Positions 51,837 to 60,301 of a DNA stretch of 64,000 bases are shown here, piece after piece. The notes beneath the pieces were generated by a model. It had not been told where the DNA came from, did no database searches, and was given only the letters and a program-made list of their open reading frames with translations. How positions within the stretch are numbered: the stretch's first letter is position 1; each line of letters opens with the position of its first letter. The stretch is from SKLM01 sp964575455. GTDB taxonomy: Bacteria; Chloroflexota; Anaerolineae; B4-G1. The stretch is taken from positions 1 to 64,000 of the forward strand of contig CAZNRX010000009.1 in assembly GCA_964575455.1 (NCBI GenBank), given 5' to 3'. Position numbers and translations under genes: made by a program.

Positions 51837-53624
51837 CTACGGCAGCTCCCAGTGGTACAGCGGGGGCGAACCGAAGGGCGGGTACTCGAACGTCACGCCT
51901 GTCTTGACTAGCGCATTCTGCTCGTAACCGTGGATGGGAATGATCGCCACTTCCTCCTCACAGAGGATTCTGTCAGCCTCCATGTAGTATTCCTCACGGG
52001 TGTCCGTGTCGAACTCTCCACCCGCCAGATCCATCAGCTCGTCAAAGCGCTCGCTCTCCCAACCGGTGTACTGGAAGGTCGAGTCAGGCGCAAAGACGAC
52101 CTGAAGCTGGTTCTGCGGATCGCCATAGTCCATCACCCAGCCCATACGGTAAGCGTTGAACTCACAGGCTGCCAGCTCATCCTTGGAGTTGTTGCACGCA
52201 TCCAGGTAGTCCAGGTAGACCGCCCACTCATTGGTGCGCAGCTCCACGTTGATCCCCAGGTTCTCCTCCCACATGGCGGCCGCGGCCTCGATGACGTCCT
52301 CGTTGTAGTCCGCCCGGTTGAACCAGAAGCTGACGATGGGAAGCTCGTCCACCGACTCATAACCTTCCTCGGCCAAGTACTGGTCGAGGTAGGCCTGCGC
52401 CTGCTCGGGATCAAACGTGTGGCCGCAGGTGCCCCATTCCTGATGGCCCAGGATATTCGGCGGTGTGGTGCACGACAGAGCGGACAGCCAGGGTCGCTGC
52501 ACAACGTTCTCGATGATCGCCTTGCGATCAATCGCCGACGCCAGAGCCTTGCGGAATAGGGGGTTGTCCGTCGGTTCGCGCAGCGTGTTCAAGCCAACGT
52601 AGTACACGCCGGGCCGCGGCAGAATGCGGAGCTCCTCGCTGAGGACCGGATCCTCCAAGATGCGCGGTATGTCCTCGGACGGCAGGGCGCCGACGTGAAG
52701 CTCACCGTTCTCATACAGAGCGAGGATCGTCGAGTCCTCTTGGATGATGGGAATGGTGATCTTCTCAATCGAGACGTTGTCCGCATTCCAGTAGTCGGGG
52801 TTCTTGACCAGCACCAGCTCAGCCTCGTGCTCCCAAGCCTCGAGCAGATACGGACCGGTGCTGACGTAGTTGCCCGCCTCGGTCCACTCATCGCCATACT
52901 CCTCGATGAGGTCTAGGCGCACCGGGTGGAAGGTCGAGAAGGGCAGCACCGTCTCGAAGTACGACGTCGGCCGCGCGAGGGTGATTGCCAGGGTGTAGTC
53001 GTCTACGACCTCCACACCCACCGCCTCCGGGTCGTCCATCTCCCCCGTGTTGAACGCCTCTGCGCCCTCGATATCGTACATCAGCCATGCGTACTCGGCG
53101 GCCGTCTCGGGATCGAGCAAGCGCATAATCCCGTCATAGTAGTGCTGGGCGGTCAGGGGTACCCCGTCCGACCACATGCCGTCCTCTCGCAGGTTGATCG
53201 TGTATACCAGCCCGTCCTCCGAGATATCGTAGTCGGTGGCCCCGCGGGGCTCGATGGAGCCGTCGCCTCGGTACTCGAACAGTCCATCGATGCACTGGTG
53301 GATGATCAGATGCGACGTGGTGTCTGTCGCCAGCTGCATATCCAGCGTTGGCGGCTCAGTCGTGATAGGATACCACAGGCCGTCCAACTGCGTCGGCTCT
53401 GGGGCGGGCGCCTCCGGCTCCGGTGTAGCGGTGACGACGACCTCCTCGACGACCGTCTCGCCCTCCTTCTCCACGATCTGGGTGACCACGACCTCCTCCT
53501 TCTCGGTCACCACCCGGGTCACCTCTTTCTCGACCACTTCCGGCGTTGGCTGCGCGCAAGCTGCCAGAAGCACACTGCCAATCACCACGATCGCGAATGC
53601 AATAGACCACTTCTTGTTAAGCAT
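51837..53624 (-). CDS. Peptide ABC solute-binding lipoprotein (SBP_bac_5)
   Basis: 595 residues. Lipoprotein signal ending IGSVLLAAC (Cys23). Then about 50 residues of repeated charged/valine pattern (VEKEVTRVVTEKEEVVVTQI, then GETVVEEVVVTATPEPEAP), a linker common in Chloroflexota binding proteins. The class-5 fold follows, with LREDGMWSDGVPLTAQHYYD and ANEW-like NEWAVYLDYLDACNN near the end. AGGAGG lies four bases before the ATG. It is preceded by a 30-codon open frame with a perfect Shine-Dalgarno sequence. Permeases dppB and dppC follow. Confidence 0.93.
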   Translation of the reverse strand: MLNKKWSIAFAIVVIGSVLLAACAQPTPEVVEKEVTRVVTEKEEVVVTQIVEKEGETVVEEVVVTATPEPEAPAPEPTQLDGLWYPITTEPPTLDMQLATDTTSHLIIHQCIDGLFEYRGDGSIEPRGATDYDISEDGLVYTINLREDGMWSDGVPLTAQHYYDGIMRLLDPETAAEYAWLMYDIEGAEAFNTGEMDDPEAVGVEVVDDYTLAITLARPTSYFETVLPFSTFHPVRLDLIEEYGDEWTEAGNYVSTGPYLLEAWEHEAELVLVKNPDYWNADNVSIEKITIPIIQEDSTILALYENGELHVGALPSEDIPRILEDPVLSEELRILPRPGVYYVGLNTLREPTDNPLFRKALASAIDRKAIIENVVQRPWLSALSCTTPPNILGHQEWGTCGHTFDPEQAQAYLDQYLAEEGYESVDELPIVSFWFNRADYNEDVIEAAAAMWEENLGINVELRTNEWAVYLDYLDACNNSKDELAACEFNAYRMGWVMDYGDPQNQLQVVFAPDSTFQYTGWESERFDELMDLAGGEFDTDTREEYYMEADRILCEEEVAIIPIHGYEQNALVKTGVTFEYPPFGSPPLYHWELP

Positions 53625-53709
53625 TTCTCCTCCTAAGTGAGTTTCTCCATTCTGCGTAATCTTCGATTCTCGAACGTCTACAAGCTGCTCCTACGCTTCG
53701 CCGGTTCAT
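53617..53709 (-). CDS. Possible 30-residue upstream peptide overlapping the binding lipoprotein start
   Basis: The site TAAAGGAGGTGAT, fully complementary to the 16S tail, is followed by ATG at 53709. The frame runs 30 residues, is very basic (starts MNRRSVGAACRR, ends RRRNA), and its stop overlaps the start of the binding-protein gene by eight bases. Such coupling could regulate translation of the lipoprotein. No homolog is known to me, so the reading may be accidental. Confidence 0.35.
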   Translation of the reverse strand: MNRRSVGAACRRSRIEDYAEWRNSLRRRNA

Positions 53710-53779
53710 CACCTCCTTTACATAGCTCCCGGCATCGACCTAACGAGTGAAAACAGAGGCGAATACCTGGTCGATCTCG

Positions 53780-54787
53780 CTAGCCGATCTCGGCCTTTCC
53801 CTCTTGCTCGACGACGTGACAGGCGCAGTAGTGGCCTGGCTCGACCTCGAAGAACGTGGGATCCTCCTCGAAGCAGATATCCCGCGCAACCGGACAGCGC
53901 GTGTTGAAGTTGCACCCTTTTGGCGGGGTCGACGGACTCGGTATATCCCCCTCCAGGATGATGCGCCGTCGATCCTCCTCCACCACCGGGTCCGGCACCG
54001 GCACCGCCGACATCAAAGCCTGCGTGTAAGGATTGAGGGGGTTCATATACAGCTCGTCGCGATCCGTCAGCTCCATGATCTTGCCCAGGTACATCACCGC
54101 CACGCGGTCGCTGATGTGCCGCACCATGCTCAGGTCGTGGGCGATGAACAGGTACGTCAGCCCCATCTGCTCCTGCAACTCCTCCAGCAGGTTCACCACC
54201 TGCGCCTGGATGGAGACGTCCAACGATGAGATCGGCTCATCACAGACGATCAGATCCGGATTCAGCGCCAGGGCGCGCGCGACGCCGATACGCTGTCGCT
54301 GCCCACCGGAGAACTCATGGGGATATCGATTCACGAAATAGGGATTGAGCCCCACCAGCCGGAGCAGCTCCTGCACCCGCTCTCGTTTCTCCCTGCCCCG
54401 GGCGATGCGGTGCACCTCCAGAGGCTCCCCCACGATCCCTCCCACCGTCATGCGCGGGTTAAGGGAAGCGTACGGATCCTGAAAGATGATCTGCATGCGC
54501 TGCCGGGTGTTGCGCAGCTCCCCGCTGGACAACTTGGCCAGATCCCTGTCCTCGAAGATGATCTCGCCGTCCGTCGGCTCGTACAGCCGCAGCATGGTGC
54601 GACCGACCGTCGTCTTCCCGCTGCCGCTCTCCCCCACCAGCCCCAGCGTCTCCCCCCGGTGGATGTTGAAGCTGACCCCATCCACGGCCTTCACGTCTCC
54701 TACGTGGCGCTGAAACACGCCTCGCGTGATGGGGAAGTACTTCTTGAGATTACGTACTTGAACCAAGATTTCGTTTTGCTCAGCCAT
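53780..54787 (-). CDS. dppF: Peptide ABC transporter ATPase, DppF type
   Basis: 335 residues. The ATG at 54787 overlaps the dppD stop by one base (TGATG), so a longer frame is not used. Walker A GESGSGKTTVGRTM, signature FSGGQRQRIGVAR, Walker B LIVCDEPISSLD and the H-loop His in FIAHDLSMV. The oligopeptide C-terminal tail has a Cys set (GCNFNTRCPVARDICFEEDP and a later CAC). Works with dppD, the permeases and the lipoprotein just downstream to import peptides. Confidence 0.94.
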   Translation of the reverse strand: MAEQNEILVQVRNLKKYFPITRGVFQRHVGDVKAVDGVSFNIHRGETLGLVGESGSGKTTVGRTMLRLYEPTDGEIIFEDRDLAKLSSGELRNTRQRMQIIFQDPYASLNPRMTVGGIVGEPLEVHRIARGREKRERVQELLRLVGLNPYFVNRYPHEFSGGQRQRIGVARALALNPDLIVCDEPISSLDVSIQAQVVNLLEELQEQMGLTYLFIAHDLSMVRHISDRVAVMYLGKIMELTDRDELYMNPLNPYTQALMSAVPVPDPVVEEDRRRIILEGDIPSPSTPPKGCNFNTRCPVARDICFEEDPTFFEVEPGHYCACHVVEQEGKAEIG

Positions 54788-55806
54788 CACTCCGTTCTCC
54801 CAGCGACGAACTCCCACCGCCAGCACGCCACGGTGTGCTCCTCTCGATCGGCCTCCTCCAGCGGCGGCATAGCCTCAACGCACTGATCCTCCGCGTAGGC
54901 GCATCGCTCAGCGAACGGGCATCCCGGCGGCAGCTCCAGCAGGTCCGGCGGCAGCCCGGGCACCGACACCAGCTCCGTCCCCGGCGCCTCATCCAAACGC
55001 GGCAGCGACCCCAGCAGCCCAATGGTGTACGGATGCCGCGGCTCGCCGTAGATCTGCTTGACCGATCCTCGCTCCACGATGTAGCCAGCGTACATCACGT
55101 TGACCGTCTCCGCCATGCCGGCCACCACGCCCAGGTCGTGTGTGATCCACATCACCGCCATCCCCAGCCGCTCCTGAAGCTGCTTGACCAGCTCTATGAT
55201 CTGGGCCTGGATGGTCACGTCCAGCGCCGTGGTGGGCTCGTCCGCTATCAGAAGCTGCGGGTTGCACGAGAGCGCCATGGCGATCATCGCTCGCTGGCGC
55301 ATCCCTCCCGAGAACTGATGGGGATAGTCATCCAGGCGCTGATCGGCATCCGGAATGCCCACCAGGTCCAACAGCTCCGCGGCCCGATTGCGCGCCGCCC
55401 TCTCCCCCATGCCCTGATGCAGCTTGAGCGCCTCCATGATCTGGAAGCCGACCGTATGCACTGGATTCAAAGACGTCATGGGGTCCTGGAAGACCATCGC
55501 GATGTCAGCTCCCCGGACGTGGCGCATCTCCCGATCGCTGATCTTCAGCAGATCACGCCCGCCGAAGATCACCTCCCCCGCCTCGATCTTGCCCGGTGGG
55601 CTGGGAATAAGGCGCATGATCGAGAGGGCGTGCACCGTCTTTCCGCACCCGCTCTCTCCGACGACACCCAGCGTCTCACCTTCTTCAAGGGTATAGGAGA
55701 TGCCGTTCACAGCGTGCACTGTGCCATCGTCCGTGTAGAAGCGAGTGACGAGGTTGTTGAGGTCGAGAAGGAGATTCCCATCCCGACGATCCTGATGATT
55801 AGTCAT
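54787..55806 (-). CDS. dppD: Peptide ABC transporter ATPase, DppD type
   Basis: 339 residues. Walker A GESGCGKTVHALSIM, signature FSGGMRQRAMIAMALSC, Walker B LLIADEPTTALDV and H-loop His in WITHDLGVV. The C-terminal tail has the Cys set GCPFAERCAYAEDQC and a last Cys, known in the family to bind an Fe-S cluster in some members. First gene of the transporter unit; its promoter TATAAT overlaps the end of the upstream small gene. Confidence 0.94.
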   Translation of the reverse strand: MTNHQDRRDGNLLLDLNNLVTRFYTDDGTVHAVNGISYTLEEGETLGVVGESGCGKTVHALSIMRLIPSPPGKIEAGEVIFGGRDLLKISDREMRHVRGADIAMVFQDPMTSLNPVHTVGFQIMEALKLHQGMGERAARNRAAELLDLVGIPDADQRLDDYPHQFSGGMRQRAMIAMALSCNPQLLIADEPTTALDVTIQAQIIELVKQLQERLGMAVMWITHDLGVVAGMAETVNVMYAGYIVERGSVKQIYGEPRHPYTIGLLGSLPRLDEAPGTELVSVPGLPPDLLELPPGCPFAERCAYAEDQCVEAMPPLEEADREEHTVACWRWEFVAGRTE

Positions 55807-55882
55807 GTAATACCCCTTGATCCATGATTACGGGCTTCACCACAAAGCATAAGGCAACCGTCCCATTAGCCCTTGTTCCCGT

Positions 55883-55910
55883 ATTATAGCACAGCCAACC
55901 TGCGCAACAA
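55883..55910 (-). promoter_or_regulatory. Promoter of the dppD unit
   Basis: Minus-strand TTGTTG (55905-55910), 16-base spacer, TATAAT (55883-55888) preceded by TGC, an extended -10. Predicted leader about 70 bases. Confidence 0.65.
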
Positions 55911-56228
55911 GATCTCATATTGGTCGGACAGGTAGAAAGGGTCCCCCTGCCACGCACTACCCACCCCGAGACCGTAGTGGGGAAGCTCAGCCCGGGCACC
56001 CACAACTAAGACGGCGACCAGCCAAGGCGCCACAGGCTCGGCGGCTAGCCGAAATCCCCGCCGCCATGCCCCTCCATCCGCGCTGGCCGGCCGGTTCAGA
56101 CGTTCATCGATCCGTTCCCAAACCCCTGGCGGTGGCGTGGCGTCGCCCACCCTCTCGCGCAGGACCCAGCGGATCATGGCGTCCAATAGACCATCCGACC
56201 TTCTCCGCGACACGTCAGGTGAAGTCAT
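55884..56228 (-). CDS. Small protein coupled to the ECF sigma factor; possible anti-sigma partner
   Basis: 114 residues. The start overlaps the end of the sigma gene by 14 bases. The first half is helical and charged (LLDAMIRWVLRERVGDA, WERIDERLNRP); the middle has one weakly hydrophobic stretch (APWLVAVLVVGA); the C-terminus is polar with WQGDPFYLSDQYEILL. It has no HxxxCxxC zinc motif of the classic anti-sigma family, so its role as anti-sigma is only inferred from position. Confidence 0.65.
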   Translation of the reverse strand: MTSPDVSRRRSDGLLDAMIRWVLRERVGDATPPPGVWERIDERLNRPASADGGAWRRGFRLAAEPVAPWLVAVLVVGARAELPHYGLGVGSAWQGDPFYLSDQYEILLRRLAVL

Positions 56229-56829
56229 ACACCACCTCGGACAGTAATCCCTCTTCCTGCTCCGCGATGGCCTGTCTCAGCTTCTCACGGGCGTAGTAAA
56301 GCCGTGACTTAACCGTCCCCTCCGGAACGCCCAAAGCATAAGCGACATCGCTCACGCTCAGGCCCTCCAGATAGTACAGAATGACCACAACGCGATGCGA
56401 ATCCGGGAGACCATCGATCGCTCGCCCGAGCAACTCGCGCTGCTCGCGGGCCTCGGCGACCCTTTCGGGATTGCGCTTAGAGGGTGCCCGCAGACGCTCA
56501 AGCGCATCCTGAAAGAAGCCGACCCAGCGTTTTGCCCTGTTCACCCAGCTGTAGGACAGGTTCACCGTGATGCGGTAGAGCCACGGCTCGAAGGGCTGCG
56601 TCTGATCGAAGCTATCGGCATAGCGGTTGACGCGCAGAAAGACCTCCTGCAGGATGTCCTCGGCCATGCGCTCGTCGTGCGTGATCGCGGTCGCCGTTCG
56701 ATAGACCTGGGACCCATATCGCTGGTAGAGCTTGCCCAGAGCATCGATGTCGCCGTCGCTAACCCGAGCAACGAGCAGGCTGTCCTCCTCTTGGACAGAC
56801 AACCTCGCCTCTTCAGATTCCATCATCAT
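56215..56829 (-). CDS. RNA polymerase ECF sigma factor
   Basis: 204 residues. Region 2 with LGKLYQRYGSQVYRTATAIT and AEDILQEVFLRVNRYADSF, linker with NRAKRWVGFF, and region 4 with LPDSHRVVVILYYLEGLSVS and YALGVPEGTVKSRLYYAREK (helix-turn-helix). Region 3 is absent as in ECF sigma factors. ATG codons repeat at the start (56829, 56826, 56823). It redirects RNA polymerase to a stress regulon not known here. Housekeeping-type promoter upstream. Confidence 0.95.
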   Translation of the reverse strand: MMMESEEARLSVQEEDSLLVARVSDGDIDALGKLYQRYGSQVYRTATAITHDERMAEDILQEVFLRVNRYADSFDQTQPFEPWLYRITVNLSYSWVNRAKRWVGFFQDALERLRAPSKRNPERVAEAREQRELLGRAIDGLPDSHRVVVILYYLEGLSVSDVAYALGVPEGTVKSRLYYAREKLRQAIAEQEEGLLSEVVYDFT

Positions 56830-56989
56830 GTATGTACCCTCGGACCCCTACCGTGGTTCACCCGATTGGCACGACCCGTGCCATTGCCCCGCTGTGCACG
56901 CTTCTAGACGCCACCGGTGCAAGCTTGTCCATTACGGAACGGGATGACCTCGTCAGCCTTGCCCTGTAGCCCACTCTCAACCAAGAGCC

Positions 56990-57018
56990 ATTGTAGCACC
57001 GACTTGGGAACCATGCAA
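56990..57018 (-). promoter_or_regulatory. Promoter of the ECF sigma gene
   Basis: Minus-strand TTGCAT (57013-57018), 17-base spacer, TACAAT (56990-56995) preceded by TGC. Predicted leader about 155 bases. Confidence 0.6.
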
Positions 57019-57037
57019 GATCAGGGCGCGCCTGGGG

Positions 57038-57174
57038 CAGGGACGTGGGAGTCCCCACCCTGAGGGGAAGAGGCCTTCTCTCCGATAGCTCATAGCGGGT
57101 CTGTGACCCGCGTCGACGGCGAGGAGGAGGAGGACCGCGGGCCTGGCGACGTTTCAGCCGGGGTCATAGACCCC
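57038..57174. repeat. Palindrome cluster
   Basis: Stem pairs at 57038-57062, 57095-57111 (GCGGGTC-tgt-GACCCGC) and 57160-57174 (GGGGTC-ata-GACCCC). Probably extragenic repeats following the 57.2 kb gene; function unknown. Confidence 0.5.
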
Positions 57175-57248
57175 TTCAGAGCTGATGGATGAACCGGGAT
57201 GGAGCCAGGAAGCCTTTTTTCTCAACCTCATGTAGGATAGGACCCATC

Positions 57249-57989
57249 TCAGACTCCGTTCAAGAGATACCCTACAATGACGCCAATCCCCAACAGCGTG
57301 ACCACGAAAATGATGAGCCCCGGCAGCCACCACCCCAGCCACCCCATAATGGTTCCCACCACAACGCTTGCGGCCAGCGCAACCATCGCGCGGGCCACTC
57401 GCTGCCGCCGCCGATCCAGGGGCTGGCTGGCCCTGAACCACAGTCCGTACCCAGCACCCATACCGAGCAGACTGGCGGCAAATATAAGACCGAAGACCTG
57501 GCGACCGTTCAGAAGCGGCGCGTCCACCACCAAGATGCCACACGTCCCCTGGCGACCGGGCAGCGGATATCTGCCCCGCAAAATGATCTTGACAAGTATG
57601 AAGCGACCGAAGGCCGCATCATCTGCTGTCACGGACCATTGGAGCCGCTGCTTCTCGCCTGGGGCGAGGGGAACGCTCCTGTTGATCTCCCGCATCAACG
57701 TGACGTAGCCATCGGTGATGTGGGCCCGCACGTACCGCTCCGTAGAGCGGTCGAGGGGGTTGGTCAGCGAAGCGGTCACCGTACCCGTCTCCGATGTCGT
57801 GATCATGACAGGACATCGCAAACTCCGCAGCGGAGCGTCCTGACTCAGACCCGGGTTGAACAGCACAGCCTCGAAATCGGCCCAGATCGTCGCTCCGAAC
57901 AGGCCCATGCCCAGAAGAAGGGCGACCGAAAATAGAAGCACGCCCAGCGGTCGAGCCGGGCTTTCGAGGAGCTTCGCGAGCCTACCCAT
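57249..57989 (-). CDS. Membrane protein of unknown function
   Basis: 246 residues. One N-terminal membrane helix (residues 16-38), an outer domain of about 120 residues (MITTSETGTVTASLTNPLD, ITDGYVTLMREINRSVPLAP) of beta-sandwich character, then four helices (from about residue 165) ending IVGYLLNGV. It resembles no family I know. It follows an ATPase and a small two-helix gene after a short gap, so it may be cotranscribed with the oligopeptide transporter. Confidence 0.7.
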   Translation of the reverse strand: MGRLAKLLESPARPLGVLLFSVALLLGMGLFGATIWADFEAVLFNPGLSQDAPLRSLRCPVMITTSETGTVTASLTNPLDRSTERYVRAHITDGYVTLMREINRSVPLAPGEKQRLQWSVTADDAAFGRFILVKIILRGRYPLPGRQGTCGILVVDAPLLNGRQVFGLIFAASLLGMGAGYGLWFRASQPLDRRRQRVARAMVALAASVVVGTIMGWLGWWLPGLIIFVVTLLGIGVIVGYLLNGV

Positions 57990-57995
57990 CGTGAC

Positions 57996-58196
57996 TCACT
58001 TCTTGCGAGCAGCGGTGTACATGGCCGTGCCGATGAGGCCGAGAAACAGACCGCTAACCGACGCGGCGTGAGAGAGGAAGCTAAAGGCTAAGCTCGCCTC
58101 CACAATCCCTATCACCATCAACAGCGGGCCCACGAAGCCAAACAGAACCAGAAAGAAACCAATGAGAATCAGCCGCAAAGGCGTTACGCGTCCCAT
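57996..58196 (-). CDS. Small two-helix membrane protein
   Basis: 66 residues from the ATG at 58196, with GGAGG five bases upstream. Two hydrophobic helices (LILIGFFLVLFGFVGPLLMV and a second one after the polar turn), ending AARKK. It lies six bases before the 57.2 kb gene and 78 bases after the ATPase. Function unknown. Confidence 0.7.
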   Translation of the reverse strand: MGRVTPLRLILIGFFLVLFGFVGPLLMVIGIVEASLAFSFLSHAASVSGLFLGLIGTAMYTAARKK

Positions 58197-58274
58197 CGAG
58201 ACCTCCAAACCAAATCCTTCCAAGGATGAGTGCGTGACGAAAGGGTTCAGCCCGTCCGGCAGTGTTCGCCGTCG

Positions 58275-59321
58275 CTATCGGCGAAGCCAACACGCCGCGA
58301 AGTGCTCCGGTTCCGGCTCGAAATCCGGCGGCTCCTCCACCTCACACAAACCCTCGATCATATGCGGGCACCGAGGATGGAAGCGGCATCCCGACGGGGG
58401 ATTGACCAGGCTGGGCGGCTCTCCGGGTGGAACCGCCTTCTGGGTGAGGGCGTTCCGATAATCAGGATCCGGGGTCGCCGCCAGCAGCGCCTCCGTGTAC
58501 GGGTGAAGAGGGTTGGCGAGAAGCTCCTCCACCCTCGCTCTTTCGACCAGCTTGCCGGCGTACATCACGAAGATGCACTCCGAGAAGTATCGCACCGTTG
58601 AGAGATCGTGGGTGATGTAGATGACGGCAAGATCATGGGAGGTCTGCAGACCCTGCAGCAGCCGCAGGATCTCCACTCTCACGGAGGCATCCAGCATGGA
58701 GACCGGCTCGTCGGCCACGATCAGCCGTGGCTCCAGGATCATGGCCCGGGCGATGACCACGCGCTGCTGCTGACCACCGCTCAGCATGTGTGGGAACTTA
58801 TCGAAGTAGTCCTCGACGGGTGTCAGCTTGACCTCGGCCATGACGTCGCGAGCTCGCTGCTCCCGTTCGTGCCTGTCCCTCACCCCGTGGATCTTCATGG
58901 GCTCCTCAAGGATGCCCTGCACATCCATGAAGGGAGGCAGCGCGCCGTAGGGGTCCTGCTGCACGTATCCCACGTCCCCGCGGTAGGATCGCATCTGCCG
59001 CGATCCAAAGGCATCGACCTCGCTGCCCCCAAAACCCACCTCGCCCTCTGTCGGCTCGTAGAGTCCCAGGATCGTCTTCATCAAGGTGGTCTTCCCACAC
59101 CCACTCTCACCGACGATGCCAATCGCCTCTCGCTGGTGAAGATCGAAGTTCACGCCATCCACGGCCCGGACGTAACCAGCGTGGAGGAAGCCCCACCGTT
59201 TCAACTCGAACCAGACGCGCAGATCCTTGACCGAAAGCAGCGCTCCATCGCGCCTTTCACGCCCATCTCCACTCAACGGCACCTCGTCCTTCACTCTTTC
59301 TCCCTTCACGTCAACAGACAT
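58275..59321 (-). CDS. oppF: Oligopeptide ABC transporter ATPase, OppF type
   Basis: 348 residues. After a polar N-terminus of 28 residues: Walker A GESGCGKTTLMKTI, signature LSGGQQQRVVIARAM, Walker B LIVADEPVSMLD, H-loop His in YITHDLSTV. C-terminal Cys set GCRFHPRCPHMIEGLC and CW. Last transport gene of the 64-58 kb unit; 15 bases separate it from oppD. Confidence 0.94.
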   Translation of the reverse strand: MSVDVKGERVKDEVPLSGDGRERRDGALLSVKDLRVWFELKRWGFLHAGYVRAVDGVNFDLHQREAIGIVGESGCGKTTLMKTILGLYEPTEGEVGFGGSEVDAFGSRQMRSYRGDVGYVQQDPYGALPPFMDVQGILEEPMKIHGVRDRHEREQRARDVMAEVKLTPVEDYFDKFPHMLSGGQQQRVVIARAMILEPRLIVADEPVSMLDASVRVEILRLLQGLQTSHDLAVIYITHDLSTVRYFSECIFVMYAGKLVERARVEELLANPLHPYTEALLAATPDPDYRNALTQKAVPPGEPPSLVNPPSGCRFHPRCPHMIEGLCEVEEPPDFEPEPEHFAACWLRR

Positions 59322-59336
59322 GCCAGACTCCTAGCC

Positions 59337-60296
59337 TCACGCGTACAACCAGCACTTGACCTCGTGTCCCTGTTCCTCTACCATGGGCGGCTCCTCCACA
59401 CACTTGTCAAACCGCGAGGGACAACGATCAGCAAACCGACAGCCCGACGGAGGGCCGAGCAGGCTCGGGGGGTGACCCGTGATGAACGTCGGCTCCTGAT
59501 CCACCTTCAGCCTTGGCACGCTTGCCATAAGCATCTTCGAGTAGGGATGGAGTGAATCGCTGAAGAAGCGGCGCGCGTCGCTCACCTCCACGATCTGACC
59601 AGCATACATCACCGCCACCCGGTCCGCCAGCTCGCTGGACGTGGAGATATCGTGCGTGATGAGGATGAAGCTGACCTCCAACTCCTTCTTGATGCGCTTG
59701 AGCACGTTGAAGATGTTGGCTTGGGTCAGCACGTCCAGGGCCGACGTCGGCTCGTCGAGGAAGACCAGGTTTGGCATGGTAACCAAGGCCATGGCCAGGG
59801 CAGCGCGCTGCCGCATGCCGCCGCTCAGCTCGAAGGCGTACCGGTTCAGGAAATCCGTCGGGACGCCCACGTGCTGGAACATCCGACGAGCCTGCGATAG
59901 AGCCTCCTCCTTGTCCGCCAAATAGTGAGCCGTCATGGGCTCGGCCACCTGATCCCCTACCCTGAGAACGGGGTTCAGGGCATTCATAGCCGCCTGGGGC
60001 ACCATCGACATCTTGACCCACCGGACGTTGCGGCGGAACTCCTCATCGCCCATCCGCATGAGCTCCGTGCCGTTCAGATAGACTTTGCCGGAGTAGGTGT
60101 CCACATTGCGGGGCAGGAGCCGCAGGACAGCCCTGGCCAGCGAGGTCTTCCCACAGCCGGACTCGCCGAGCACCACCACCGCCTCATTGTAGCCGAGCCT
60201 GAAGTCCACGCCATCGACGGCCTGCACGACCCCCTGCTGGGTGCGGAAGTAGAGACGCAGGTCCTCGACGCGCAGCAGTGTGTTATTCTCTGACAT
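59337..60296 (-). CDS. oppD: Oligopeptide ABC transporter ATPase, OppD type
   Basis: 319 residues. Walker A GESGCGKTSLARAVL, signature LSGGMRQRAALAMAL, Walker B LVFLDEPTSALDV, H-loop His in LITHDISTS. C-terminal Cys set GCRFADRCPSRFDKC and CW. It follows oppC by five bases. Together with oppF it makes the ATPase pair for the permeases upstream. Confidence 0.94.
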   Translation of the reverse strand: MSENNTLLRVEDLRLYFRTQQGVVQAVDGVDFRLGYNEAVVVLGESGCGKTSLARAVLRLLPRNVDTYSGKVYLNGTELMRMGDEEFRRNVRWVKMSMVPQAAMNALNPVLRVGDQVAEPMTAHYLADKEEALSQARRMFQHVGVPTDFLNRYAFELSGGMRQRAALAMALVTMPNLVFLDEPTSALDVLTQANIFNVLKRIKKELEVSFILITHDISTSSELADRVAVMYAGQIVEVSDARRFFSDSLHPYSKMLMASVPRLKVDQEPTFITGHPPSLLGPPSGCRFADRCPSRFDKCVEEPPMVEEQGHEVKCWLYA

Positions 60297-60301
60297 CGGT
60301 G

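Larger units (their letters stand above)
56830..57248. other. 419-base non-coding region upstream of the ECF sigma gene
   Basis: Contains the sigma promoter, a GGCACG/CGTGCC hairpin in its leader (56868-56882), and a palindrome cluster at 57038-57174: a CAGGG/CCCTG hairpin, GCGGGTC/GACCCGC and GGGGTC/GACCCC. The last two share the pattern GGGTC-NNN-GACCC. No coding frame is convincing. Confidence 0.65.
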
